From NCBI GenBank assembly GCA_005784505.1, contig VCAZ01000420.1, forward strand, positions 1-64,000: 64,000 nt of DNA. The letters are read 5' to 3'. The stretch comes from Bagarius yarrelli (lineage: Eukaryota > Chordata > Actinopteri > Siluriformes > Sisoridae). This document shows positions 25,941 through 37,088 of this stretch, piece by piece. The notes beneath the pieces were generated by a model. The model did not search any database and was not told the origin of the DNA. It was given only the letters and a program-made list of their open reading frames with translations. The position numbers and the translations under genes are program-made. Numbering within the stretch: the first letter of the stretch is position 1; each line of letters opens with the position of its first letter.

Positions 25941-26039
25941 AGCTTTACTTTCAGGAGAAAGCTGCACTCCTCAGATCTCCTCAGAAACTGATGACGCTGC
26001 TGAATGCTGAATTCTGGTTGGTCAGAGCGATGGTATAAA
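25941..26039 (+). promoter_or_regulatory. MHC class I promoter: ISRE-like, X/Y-like boxes, TATA
   Basis: An IRF/ISRE-like AGCTTTACTTTC lies at 25,941-25,952. An X-box-like CTCAGAAACTGATGACG (25,980-25,996) includes an X2/CRE-like TGACG. A Y-box-like inverted CCAAT variant, TGGTTGGTCAG, sits at 26,015-26,025, and TATAAAT at 26,034-26,040. The order ISRE, X, Y and the position about 130-230 bases before the start codon match the conserved MHC class I enhanceosome bound by RFX, CREB/ATF and NF-Y under NLRC5. Site function is inferred from order and spacing. Confidence 0.65.
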
Positions 26040-26168
26040 TACCCTCTTACACCCGAAGATGCTGAATGCTGGAGTATCCGGAGGTTCAGTAACTTTCTTT
26101 AACTTTCTTTAACTTTTGTGTGGAAATTAATCGTTTTATTGGTGAAAGTTTACAGCGAGAGATGAGAG

Positions 26169-26229
26169 ATGAGGGCAGTGATGAAAGCGCTGCTTTTCTT
26201 AACATTTTCTCTTCCTCTTTCCTCAGCGG
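26169..26229 (+). CDS. MHC class I exon 1: signal peptide
   Basis: It encodes MRAVMKALLFLTFSLPLSSA, a basic start followed by a hydrophobic core and small residues before cleavage. The GT donor is at 26,230. It ends in phase 1, matching exon 2. Confidence 0.85.
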
Positions 26230-27960
26230 GTGAGTTCTGTAATAATTACTGACTTTACTACATTTATCTATACTCATATTACAGATTAATAATAAAGCTG
26301 TGCTAAAGGGAGATTATATAAAAAAGGAGAAAAAGGTTTTCTTTTGTGATACGAATGTAAGAGTAATTTATGCTCCCGTGACGTCACTGCCTATTTGCTT
26401 ATTTCTTATTAAGATGAGCAGATGAAGTTGTTGGAAAATCACTTTTACTGTGATTCGTGTAATTTCTGTATTTTTTTTTAAATCATATATAAATGTTAAG
26501 TTTAGTTTATGTTTTTGTTTTCTGAGACTTTCGCTGTTCTGTCACTCCTGCTGTGATCAGCTGTAAGTGTAGATTAGAGGAGGTTTTGGTGCAGCAGTGA
26601 CAACATTCAGAAACTGAACAGAAAATAAAAATACGAGAATAAATACAGATCAAATTATTTGTACTGATTTTATTCTGCTGTTCCGCATATGACAATTTGT
26701 ACAGATTTTTTTCTTTATAAAAATAAATTGCTATAAATATTAAATAGTTTTTCAGTTGTTTTTCACTTGTTTTTAATATTAAATAAAGTTGCTAAAAGTG
26801 GTAAAGCAACAGATGAGTGTAAATTTTACAGCATTACCATGTTTTTGTTAGTGTGTGTGTGTGTGTGTGTGTGTGTAAGTTATGCAGTTTTTATGTGCGT
26901 GTTTTACACTTTTACAGTCACACACACTCTGCAGTATTTGTACACTGGAGCTACAGGAATCAATTTCCCAGAATTCATCACTGTGGGTCAGGTGGATGGA
27001 GGACAGTTTGTGTATTATGACAGTAACATCAGGAAAGCGATTCCAAAGACGGAGTGGATCCAGAAGGTGAACGCTGATGATCCAGACTACTGGAACAGAG
27101 AGACAGAGGGTTGTCAGGGTCAACAGGAGGTGTACAAAGCCAATGTGGCTACAGGAATGCAGCGCTTTAATCAGACTACAGGTAAACACACACACACACA
27201 CATAGCAATCTTTATACACAGAAACACTCACAGTAAAGTGTGTGTGTGAGAATCAGTAAATATTCTGAAGCTGATTGTAGTTATTCTTTAATATTTATTT
27301 ACACTTTTAGATACACAAATAGCACAAATAGTTTATCTTTCAGAAATGAAAAGAATAAATGTTATTTTCTCTTTAATTAGAGTTTATTCTGATACAGTAA
27401 CGCGAGAAACATGTGATCATTTATCTGTTGATCACTGCTCATTCTCTGTTTACTACAATAATCAGTCGCTCCTTAATGTTTCTGAAACAATGCAACACAA
27501 TCTTCTTCTCTAAATTCAGATTTTTATCTGTAGGTTTTGATGCTGAATAAGTCACTAATCACAGTGTGACCAGAAACAGCAGAGACTTTAATGTGATGGT
27601 GTGTTATTATTATTTTAAACACTCGACTCTCAGATAATAAGCTACTACAGTGTAACTCGTCCTGTAACACTGTGATCGGTTCTTTAGTGTTTATTCGTCA
27701 TAACTGATGTAGAAAGATGTGCATTTTAATCTACAGGTTAATTATCAGGCTCCGGTCCTGACCTGCACTCAGTTACTGTATCACTGTAAAAGCAGTGAAG
27801 AAAAAGAGGAATTTACTGTCATATTTATCGTTATCTCTTCCTTCACAAAGCTTCTCACACACTCGGACCAGAGATACAGAACAGCAAACTGAACAAATCC
27901 TCAAAAAATCTAAGGAAATACATTAGAAATCAATTCACATAGATTCAATAAGATTTAAAC

Positions 27961-28024
<64 letters not shown>

Positions 28025-28515
28025 TTCCCACAACATTGTGAATGGAATCCTTCGCTGTAGAACTGAAGAGTTTTTACTGCACAAACTCTCTAATGGATGT
28101 TTAGTTTTTAAGGATGTTAATAAAGTCACATGGTTTATATTTCTTTAACTTACTGATGTTCATGAGGTTCTTTTACTCCAGATGTTTATTCAGATCAGCA
28201 GCTGGAGACTAAAACTGTCTGTTGGTTCCTCTGATTAATCCCATTAATGTTAGTGATCTTAATGAAGAGAAATAACAAGTTTCTCTTCAGGATTCTAGTG
28301 AAGTTTAAGTTAACAGCGTTTTTGTTGATAATGTGCACTTTAACACACAGTGTATGAAACGTTACACTTACGTTTACATCCTAACCAAAACCTAACAGGT
28401 GTCATCAGCTAACAGATCAGTGGCTAATCTCTGTGTGAAGATCAGGATGTGTATCAGTCAGATGTTGTGCAGGGTTTGAGGAGGTGCTGTAAGTTCCTCT
28501 GTTCCTCAGCAGTAT

Positions 28516-28597
<82 letters not shown>

Positions 28598-29184
28598 CAC
28601 CTGGACTTTACAGGAAGCTGCAGAATTCCAGCTGGATGATCCCGTCATGTTCTACACTGTGTGGTGTGTGTTAGTGTCAATGCATAATTCTGATTAGTAG
28701 AGCACTTCCTGTTAGCGTAAGGTAGTTTGTAGATCGCTTCCTGTTAGCGTGAGGTCGTTTGTGGAGCGTTTGTTAGCTCGTTAGGTCGTTTGTGGAGCTC
28801 TTTTCCTGTTAGCGTGAGGTCGTTTGTAGATCTTTTCCTGTTAGTGTGAGGTTGTTTGTAGATCGCTTCCTGTTAGAGTGAGGCTGTTTGTAGATCGCTT
28901 CCTGTTAGCGTGAGGTTGTTTGTAGATCACTTCTTGTTAGCGTGAGGTCGTCTGTAGAGCACTTCCTGTTAGCGTGAGGTCGTCTGTAGAGCACTTCCTG
29001 TTAGCGTGAGGTCGTCTGTAGAGCACTTCCTGTTAGCGTGAGGTCGTCTGTAGAGCACTTCCTGTTAGCGTGCGGTCGTTTGTAGTGCGCTTCCTGTTAG
29101 CGTGAGGTTGTTTGTAGAAGCTTCTTGTTATTGTAACTTCGTCTGATCGAGGCGTCATTTACTGTATTAAAAAGCTGTGTGTTT

Positions 29185-29228
<44 letters not shown>

Positions 29229-29526
29229 GAGTTCACACAGTTCAGAAGATGTACGGCTGTGAGTTGGATGATGATGGGACTATTAGAGGATACAGGCAGG
29301 ACGGTTATGATGGTGATGATTTCATCAGTTTGGATCTGAAAACTGACACTTGGACGGCAGCAAAACCACAAGCTGTGATTACCAAAAACAAGTGGGATAA
29401 AGATCCTGGTGCGACTGCGCGCTATAAGGATTACCTGGAGAAAGAGTGTATCGAGTGGTTAAAGAAGTACGTGTCATACGGCAGAGAGACTCTGGAGAGA
29501 AAAGGTAAAGTGTGTGATCTGTTACT

Positions 29527-29579
<53 letters not shown>

Positions 29580-29894
29580 TTCTCCTGTGGTGTTTATTAT
29601 CTTTAAATCTTTAACTAAAAGCTGAGTTTATTCTTTAGAGGTTTTTTTCTGTGTTTTGTGTGAATCTGTTTTTCTTTCTGACTCTAAAATTTCTTTCACA
29701 TCTTTATAATCAGAAAATCACATGACGATGAACTCTGAACTTCAGTGTGAGATTAATGAGGTGACGTGTTATTCAGTTTAGTGTCTCAACAGATTTTTAC
29801 TCGTCTTCTTTACAGAGCTGAAGATTTTTACAGGTTTTCTTTAGGAACTGTGTGTGTCGTGAGATTAGAGGAAACACTGCTCTGAGTTCTTTCT

Positions 29895-29941
<47 letters not shown>

Positions 29942-30293
29942 CAATCACTTTAACCCTTCAGTAAACACCAAACCCAACAGACTAAAGACTCCCAACTGGA
30001 ATGATTGACACTTCTGACTCCTCTGAAGCTCCGCCTCTTTCCTCCGTCTCTCATTCATCTGTCGTTTTAATGTTTCAGTTTGAAAATCGTTTCATTAGAG
30101 AGAAAAAAACGTTTCTTCTGTGAACTTTCCTCCTGTCCTACAGAAACTATTCTAGTGTTTAGATCTTCAATAAACCACAGAAATTAATTAAAACTGAACT
30201 TTATTAAAAATATTTTCAGCAGAAATACAGATTTTTCCTCATCAGAAATCACATGATGAGTTTATACATAAAGAACAGAAGAGAGTTTTAATA

Positions 30294-30346
<53 letters not shown>

Positions 30347-33300
30347 ATCGTCCTGCAGTGTCAGTGTTCCAGAAACACTCTCCTTCTCCAGAGGTGGTGT
30401 GTCACGCTACAGGTTTCTTCCCCAAAGCGCTGATGATCTCCTGGAGGAAGGACGGAGAGGACGTGCTTGAGGACGTGGAGCTCAGAGAGACGTTACCCAA
30501 CCAGGATGGAAGTTTCCAGCAGAGAAGCATTCTGAAAGTCTCGTCTGAGGAGCTGCAGAAACACACCTACACCTGCGTCATTCAGCACAGCAGCCTGGAG
30601 AAGGAGATGCTGATGGAAGTACCAAAAGGTCCTGATAAACTCCATCAACAGTTTTTTTTTTTTTTTTTTTTTTTGATCAAAGTCTTTTTATTTATTCGTT
30701 TTTGCATTTTACAAAACAGAAACTAAACAAAACAAAAAACCCATCCCCCTAACACCAGATACAGAAACATTGTACAGTGTCAAATATCCATAGAAAAGAA
30801 AAGAAATAACATGAGTGATACTTGCATATTACAAGTTCCCCCTTCCTTTCAATCCCCCTCTACTTCATGTTGCCATGTTGTCTGCCTCCATTTTTCTAAC
30901 GAAATCCAAGAAAGGTTGCCAGGTTCTATAAAATATCCCAGCAGATCCTTTGATGGTATGTCTAATTTTTTCCAACTTAAGATGGGACATGACTTCCCTA
31001 ATCCAATGACTGTATGTTGGTGAAATAGGGTCCTTCCACTTACACAGTATCAGTCTTCTAGCTAGAAGAGAACCGAAGGCCAACATGTTGTTTTCCCCCT
31101 TATTAACAGGGGTGTTATCTGAGGGCACACCAAACACTGCAATAAATGGGCATGGCTCCACTTCCTTTCCAAGTACATCAGAAAAACTCTGGAAAATATT
31201 AAGCCAGAATGTGTGGAGTCTTGGGCATGTCCAAAACATGTGCAATAGAGTGGCGGGAGCCTGCCTACATCTATCACATGTAGGATCTAAGTCTGGTTTA
31301 ATCTTAGAAAGTCTAGCCTTAGACCAGTGCAACCGGTGAACAATTTTGAATTGTATTACATGATGTCTAAGGCAAATGGAAGAGGAGAAGATTCTCTGTA
31401 TTATTTTATGCCAAATTTCATCTGAAATTGATTCGCCTAAATCTACCTCCCATTTATTTTTAAGTAGATCCAATGGTGTCGAATTATGCATATTGAGCAG
31501 TTCGTAGATCTTACTGATAGTCTGCTTCTTAAGTGATTTACACTCAAAGACTGAATCCAGTAATGAAGTGGGAGGGCATAATGGAAAACAGCTGGAATTT
31601 GATACTACAAAACTACGAAGCTGCAAGTACCTGTAAAAGTGTGATTTAGGGATATCATATTTCTGTACCAGCTGCTCGAAGGAGGCGAATGTTCCATCGA
31701 TATAGAGATCAGGGAGTGAAATCACCCCCTTTCTAGTCCATACGTCAAAAGCTTTGTCCATCATTGATGGAACAAACATGTAATTTTTTGAAATCGGTGC
31801 AGAGTGTAATAAATCTTGAAAGGAAAATGATAGTCTAAACTGGTTCCAGATCTTAATCGAATGAATAACAACTGAATTTCGTAGTAAAGCTAGAGATCGG
31901 TTTTGTGAGTGGCAATTTAGAACACAATAAGGCCGCTAGGGATGTGGGCCCAACTGAGGCCCTCTCCAACGCTGACCACACAGGAGAAAGAAATGCCATC
32001 ATTGTTCACCCAATACAACAGTGCTCTAATATTGGCTGCCCAATAATAACACATGAAATTTGGAAGTGCCATCCCTCCTCCAGTACGGGGTCTCTGCAGC
32101 ATGCCTTCTTTTGATCCTTGGCGTTTTTTTGTTCCAGATAAAGGTTGATATCTGATTATTTAGTTTGGAAAAAAAGGATTTCGTCAGAAAAAATGGGAGG
32201 CATTGAAAAATGTACAGAAATTTGGGCAACACATTCATCTTTATGGCATTAATTCTTCCACCCAATGAGAGAGGCAGATGGTCCCAGCGCTCAAGATCCT
32301 GTGTCAGGCCAGATAGAAGAGGCTGATAATTGGCGATGTATAAGTCTTTGTAGTTATGTGTGATCCAAACTCCAAGATATTTTATTTTCTTAAGGCTGAT
32401 TTTAAAGGGAACTGAGCCCAACAATGATGGACTAGCCCCATCACCAACAGGCATTAATTCGCTTTTCTGAATATTGACCTTATACCCGGATAGTTTGCCG
32501 AATTCTGCAAGGAGACCCATCAATTTAGGTAAACCGGAGAGGGGTTGCGACAGGTATATAGCAACATATCGTCTGCATAAAGGGAAACCTTATGTTCCAT
32601 TTCTGCTCTTTGGATACCCTTGATATCAGACCTTGTGTCTTAGAAGCAGGGCCAGTGGTTCCATTGCAACTGCAAACAGAAGCGGGGATAGGGGACACCC
32701 TTGTCTTGTGCCACGCTGAAGTTCAAAATAGGTGGATATATTATTATTAGTGCGTACGGCAGCTAACGGGGATGCATATAGAAGTCTGATCCATGATACA
32801 AACTTACACAGCCAAAACCAAACTTTTCCAATATGTCAAAAAAGATAGCCCCACTCCACCCGGTCAAAACGCTTTTTTCTGCATCATCTAATGAAAGCAC
32901 TACCTCTAGTGTGCCTGGGGAAGAGGGACCATGTAGGATATTTAAAAGTCGTCTGACATTAGAGAAAGAAATGACGGTTCTTAATGAAGCCTGTTTGATC
33001 AGGAGATATTATAGAGGGTAGAACCCGCTCTAAGCGGCACGCAAAGACCTTAGCCAGAACTTTGGCGTCTGTATTAAGAAGAGAAATAGGCCGATATGAA
33101 CTGCACTCAAGCGGGCTCTTATCCTTTTTGAGGATCAAAGAAATAACCGCCTGACGCATGGTTGGTGGCAGAGACCTCAATGAAAAGTGATTCTTTAAAA
33201 GACTAATAATAATAAAGGGGAAAGCTGTTCTGAGAATGTTTTTTAAAGAAATCTGTTGGAAAAACCATCCGGCCCTGGTGACTTGCCACTTTGCATAGAT

Positions 33301-36300
33301 CTAATTGCCAATGCTATCTCTTCGACCGTAAGGTCTTTCTCCAATTCGGCAGCCATCTCTGGGTCTATGGAGGGAATGTGCACAGGTTTTAAGAACTCCT
33401 CTATCGAGGGAGCGTCCACAACTGGCTCAGAACTATATAGTGACTGGTAAAAATTCTGGAAGCAGGAATTGATTTTTTTGGCAATTGGTGTTTTTTTAAG
33501 CCTTGCTCATCATTAATAGCAGGAATGGTTTGATTGGCAGTTGGCAGTTCTTTGTCTCAGTTGATGAGCAAGTATTCGGCCAGCCTTTTCTCCATGTTCG
33601 TACCCTACCTGCCGTGACTTTAAAATGAGATTCTCAGCCTGCCGTGTTGATAAATAAAAGATCAAACTCTGTCTGCAATAATACATGTTTTTTCACTGCT
33701 TCAGCAGAAGGTGTGCCACTATTTAGCCTGTCTAGCTTCAGTATTTCATCTGTCAATACTTTAAGCCGAGCGGCATTGTTTTTATTTTTATTTGCACACA
33801 ATATGAAATTATCTGGCCACGTAAATATGCCTTTAATGATTCCCATATAGTTAAAAAAGACATACCTGGTGTTTGATTAACCTCCAGAAATAATGTAAAT
33901 CTCTGAGGAAATAAATTTAGTAAAAGTTTCATCCGAAAGTAACAGAGAGTTAAATCTCCAGGGGCGATAGCTGGGCTGTGAGTGAGACATACGCATTTTC
34001 ATGATTAGGGGGGCATGATCTGAAATAACTATAGCTCCATAGTCACATTCAGTAACAAGGGTAAGGAGTCTTTTGTCCAGAAAGAAATTATCTATATGGG
34101 AGTAGGTCTTATGAACAGAGGAAAAAAAGGAGTATTCTCTAGAGGTAGGATTGCGAAACCGCCACACGTCAGCTATGCCATAGGATTTCAGAAAAAGTTT
34201 AATCGCGCGTGCCGACTTGGTCAAAGAAGTCTCCTTAATTGAACTACGATCTAGAGATGAAGAAAGTACACAATTCATGTCACCACCAAGAATAAGATGG
34301 TGTGATGACATGTTTGGTAAACGGGAGAAAAGGTTTGAAAAAAAAGCAGGGTTATCCCAATTTGGTGCATAAATATTGGCCAAGATGACCGGAAGAGAAT
34401 AAAGCTGCCCCACCACCACAACATACCGTCCCAATGGGTCAGCCTCTACACTAGTCATTGTAAATGGTATGTTTTTATTAACAAGTATGGCTACCCCTCT
34501 AGCCTTCGAATGGAAATTAGAATGATACACCTGTCCCGTCCAGCTCCCCCTGAGCCGAAACTGATCAACTGTACGTAAATGGGTCTCCTGAAGGTACGCA
34601 ATATCGACATTAAGTTGTCTTAAATGTGCAAACACCTTTTTGCGCTTTACTGGATGGTTAACATTCCAGGATATGAAGTTGACTGAGCGGCCATCTGCCC
34701 CTACGGTAGTGTTAGAATCAGTCATATTAACCGGGAGTGTTTATACATATGACACATACAAAGGGACACATGATAGTAATTGAAAAGAAAGAACAGACAT
34801 CTGTAGAAATAGTTCTGGTGAATGAACAAAATTAAACAAAACTAGGAAACCCCTCCTCCCCCCTCCCCCCTTTTAACACCTAAAAAAAACAAGGTGAGCA
34901 CTATTCCCCTCCAAAACAAATCCACACACTATGTGTTTGTATTAGGGAACTCTGTTGAGGCAATAGCCCTGGCTCCCGCCAATCCCACTATATCAAAATA
35001 ACTTAATTAACACCGTATCCATTTATATTATAACCTCTGGCGCATAAAAACAGTACAATAAACAAACATTATATCGGCGGAACATATAATATTATATGTG
35101 CCCTTTGAAATATGGCCAAGCAAACAAATATTACTAAAAGTAACTTTAACAAAATATAGCATTAATTAGCAAGAAACACAGGCAGATAGAAGGTAAAAAC
35201 TGTACTTGGATAGGACTAAGTCTTCCAGTTACTTTTGAGTCCTTGTAGGAATTATGTCCTTCTTGACATACCTCATGGCTTCTTCTGCATCTGTGAATTG
35301 TTTTTCTTTGCCATTATATGAGATACTTAATCGGGCTGGAAATAAAATTCCAAACCGCACGCCCTGACACTCGCGCAACAGGTTCCGGACCTCAGTGAAC
35401 TTTCCTCTGGCCTTAGCTACACTTGCCGTGTAGTCCGGGAAAATGGCGATTGGTGCTCCGTTATGTTTTAACGGAGCTCGAGTGCGCGCGCGTCTCAGCA
35501 CCTCAACACAATCTTGATAGTAATGAAGTTTAGCCACGATAGCGCGCGCGGTTTCCCGTCCGACCTTTTTGGACCCGCGCTTCTGTGTGCACGGTCCACA
35601 AGCACATCCTTCTCCAGCTGTAGCGTTTCACTTAGAAGTTTTGAAATCGATGCCGCTGAGCCCGAGCCTTCCGTTTCAGGTACCCCAATTATTCTGATGT
35701 TGCCACCGTCTCATCCTTCCCTCCATGTCCTCACATTTCCCTTTCAGCGTGGCCACCTCAGTTTTTAATTCGGTAACCACAGCCTGCAGGGTTGTCACCT
35801 CGTCCGACCACGTAGATAGCCTACCTTCCACCTCCTTAATCTTGGCCTTCATCTGCTTTATCTCGGAGTGTATTGCCGCCGTATTATTTGTTATTTCAGT
35901 TTTAAACCGCTTGTATTTCGGCTCTTATTGCACTGAAATCATCGGCCAGCACACCTTTTAATTCTGTTCTAATTACCTCCGCGATGTCTGCTTTTAGCGA
36001 GCGGAGAATTTTCAGATTTTAAGGCCGCAATGTCCATCTTCTCTGGGCTATCCTGCGGGGGTGGGGTGGCCCGTGATCCGGTGACGGTGGAGCTCGGAGT
36101 CAAGGCGACCTTTGGCCTAGAGTGTCAGATGATGCGTCGTGTTTGTATTTACGCAGTTTTTCCGCCATTGACCAAAATGTAAAGTGTTCACTTACTTTAA
36201 AGACAACGCTCGGAGCTGTTTTCAAACGATATTTTGTAATGTCAGACGCTTATTTTCTTTATAAAACATTAGTCCGGCGAGAGCCCGAGCCAAACACGTC

Positions 36301-36915
36301 CTACTCCATTGCCATGCGACAGCGCCCCCCCCCCCCCCCCCCCCATCAAACAGTTTAAAGATGAATCTGATTTCCTGCTGCAGCAGATCATAAAGACTCT
36401 GTTCTGATTTAACAGGTGGAGCATCGATCGCTCTCATCGCTGGTGTAGTCGCCGCTCTCGTCGCTCTGGTTGCTGTTGTTGTTGTTGGAATTCTGATCTG
36501 GAAGAAGAAGAAGAACTCTGGTGAGAGGAGGAAGGAGGAAGATGTGTGAAGAAACCAGATTTAGACACTAAACACTAATCTGATACTGATGATCTCTTGT
36601 AGATTTTTCTTTAGATTAAATTGAGTTTACAGATTTTAGAATAACTGTTTTTAAATCCTGTTTTTCAGACTTTAAACCTGTTCCACAGAATTCAGCGCGC
36701 TGTAAGTCGACCTTTAATTCATCAGCAGTGTTTAACATTAAATTAATAGTTTAATTACAGTGTTTAATCCGAATCTTAACTAAAGTTTAAGTTTCTATTT
36801 CACAGCCTCTCTGAAGGAGATTCTTCCTCCAACAACTCTTAGAGAGAGACGACGCTGTGTCTTCCTGCTGAACGGAGAGAGAGTGAGACATGATGATGTT
36901 TACTGTGGATTATAG
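26169..36915 (+). CDS. MHC class I alpha chain, complete
   Basis: Seven exons (26,169-26,229; 26,918-27,181; 29,229-29,504; 30,347-30,628; 36,416-36,520; 36,669-36,701; 36,806-36,915) join in phase 1 throughout and encode about 376 residues: signal peptide, alpha1, alpha2, Ig-like alpha3, transmembrane helix and short cytoplasmic tail. The product would bind beta2-microglobulin and present peptides at the cell surface. Several peptide-end anchors of classical molecules are kept: Tyr in the first strand (LQYLYTG), Tyr in DYWNRET, Thr-Lys-Trp in ITKNKWDKD, and Tyr in DYLEKE and KKYVSYG. This suggests a peptide-binding, classical-like molecule; the fish lineage (U, L or other) is not assigned. 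Intron 4 holds a 5.7 kb antisense L1. Translation starts at ATG 26,169 or the in-frame ATG 26,181. Confidence 0.9.
26851..26877. repeat. (GT)n microsatellite before the alpha1 exon
   Basis: About 13 GT units end 40 bases upstream of the alpha1 acceptor. A (CA)n tract follows the same exon at 27,186-27,202. Confidence 0.93.
26918..27181 (+). CDS. MHC class I exon 2: alpha1 domain
   Basis: 88 codons. It starts VTHTLQYLYTGATGINFPEF, continues VGQVDGGQFVYYDSN, and its helix has DYWNRETEGCQGQQEVYK. The acceptor is TTTTACAG and the donor GTAAAC. An unpaired Cys in the helix (EGCQG) is unusual for a class I alpha1 domain. Confidence 0.92.
27962..28023. repeat. (GT)n microsatellite, MHC intron 2
   Basis: About 30 GT units. 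Confidence 0.95.
28516..28595. repeat. (CA)n microsatellite, MHC intron 2
   Basis: About 39 CA units, complementary to the (GT)n tract 490 bases upstream. Confidence 0.95.
28697..29145. repeat. 32-bp minisatellite with repeated ETS-type motif, MHC intron 2
   Basis: Fourteen units of 31-34 bases. Units 9-12 are almost identical (unit start GTAGAGCACTTCCTGTTAGC, end GTCGTCT); the outer units diverge. Eleven units keep TTCCTGTTAG, the reverse of the ETS-family core (CAGGAA). The pattern of identical centre and diverged edges is typical of a tandem array that expands internally. Confidence 0.9.
29186..29225. repeat. (GT)n tract forming the alpha2 acceptor region
   Basis: The GT run continues directly into the acceptor GTGTGCAG of exon 3, so it replaces a normal polypyrimidine tract. 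Confidence 0.93.
29229..29504 (+). CDS. MHC class I exon 3: alpha2 domain
   Basis: 92 codons. The two disulfide cysteines are in KMYGCELDDDG and LEKECIEWL. TKNKW (Thr143/Lys146/Trp147 equivalents) and the helix Tyr residues are present. It is spliced in phase 1 on both sides. A (CA)n tract follows at 29,531-29,577. Confidence 0.92.
29531..29577. repeat. (CA)n microsatellite after the alpha2 exon
   Basis: About 23 CA units, 26 bases after the exon 3 donor; another (CA)n lies at 29,898-29,939. Confidence 0.94.
29898..29939. repeat. (CA)n microsatellite, MHC intron 3
   Basis: About 21 CA units. Confidence 0.94.
30298..30344. repeat. (GT)n tract forming the alpha3 acceptor region
   Basis: About 22 GT units run into the acceptor GTGCAG of exon 4, as at exon 3. 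Confidence 0.94.
30347..30628 (+). CDS. MHC class I exon 4: Ig-like alpha3 domain
   Basis: 94 codons. C1-set Ig cysteines are in EVVCHATGFFP and TYTCVIQHSS, with the usual ISWRKDGE between. The donor is AAAAG|GTCCTG, weaker than the others because +3 to +6 do not match U1 well. The intron that follows is disrupted by an L1 only 22 bases downstream. Confidence 0.92.
30865..34725 (-). pseudogene. L1 ORF2 (endonuclease-reverse transcriptase), frameshifted
   Basis: It begins with ATG at 34,725. The endonuclease domain has AYLQETHL, LILGGDMNCV and VISDHAPL. The reverse transcriptase follows with SSYRPISLLNTDAKVLAK (about 33,090) and the catalytic YADD at 32,579-32,568. The C-terminus has LYLIVE-free L1-type segments such as CDRCRQAPATLLHMFWTCP (about 31,270), a CCHC-like motif. 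Reading frames change at least four times, so it is not active as written. Confidence 0.88.
35229..36168 (-). pseudogene. L1 ORF1 (RNA-binding protein), frameshifted
   Basis: A possible start at 36,168 gives MAEKLRKYKHDASSD. The C-terminal part at 35,537-35,229 contains RRARTRAPLKHNGAPIAIF and FPDYTASVAKAR, typical of L1 ORF1 C-terminal domains. Sequence between these parts has coiled-coil character but is broken by frameshifts. Confidence 0.8.
36416..36520 (+). CDS. MHC class I exon 5: transmembrane segment
   Basis: 35 codons: a connecting GGAS, then a hydrophobic stretch rich in Ala and Val (LIAGVVAALVALVAVVVVG) and a stop-transfer cluster WKKKKNSG. The donor is GTGAGA. Confidence 0.9.
36669..36701 (+). 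CDS. MHC class I exon 6: cytoplasmic tail
   Basis: Eleven codons (DFKPVPQNSAR plus one base). The acceptor is TTTTTCAG and the donor GTAAGT, in phase 1 on both sides. Confidence 0.75.
36806..36915 (+). CDS. MHC class I exon 7: tail end, alternative ends possible
   Basis: If unspliced it reads SLKEILPPTTLRERRRCVFL and stops at 36,913-36,915. A donor at 36,883 (GTGAGA) could instead join an exon at 37,011, whose frame is ERGGDHDH followed by a His-Thr run encoded by the (CA)n tract and a stop at 37,098-37,100. The sequence does not decide between them. Confidence 0.55.
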
Positions 36916-37030
36916 AATAAAAATCTGTGTGAATAAAAATCCAGAGGAAAATAACTGTAATCAAATCTCAGCTCAGAACTCATCCTGATTCTGTCTCTCT
37001 GTTTCTCTAGGAGCGAGGAGGAGATCATGA

Positions 37031-37031
<1 letters not shown>

Positions 37032-37085
<54 letters not shown>
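37032..37085. repeat. (CA)n microsatellite at the MHC class I 3' end
   Basis: About 27 CA units, possibly translated as His-Thr repeats in the alternative last exon. Confidence 0.94.

Positions 37086-37088
<3 letters not shown>

Larger units (their letters stand above)
30651..36343 (-). mobile_element. L1-type LINE, almost full length, antisense in MHC intron 4
   Basis: The element reads on the minus strand. Its poly-A appears as poly-T at 30,651-30,674, ORF2 runs 34,725-30,865 and ORF1 36,168-35,229, and it ends at a C/G tract at 36,325-36,344. The flanking direct repeat CATCAACAGTTT (30,643) and CATCAAACAGTTT (36,344) fits a target-site duplication of 12-13 bases. A few frameshifts break both ORFs. 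The insertion is young enough to keep a long poly-A and a readable duplication. Confidence 0.88.

Noticed and set aside
28697..29145. CRISPR-like array
   Set aside because: Units are contiguous with no unique spacers and lie in a vertebrate intron; it is a minisatellite.
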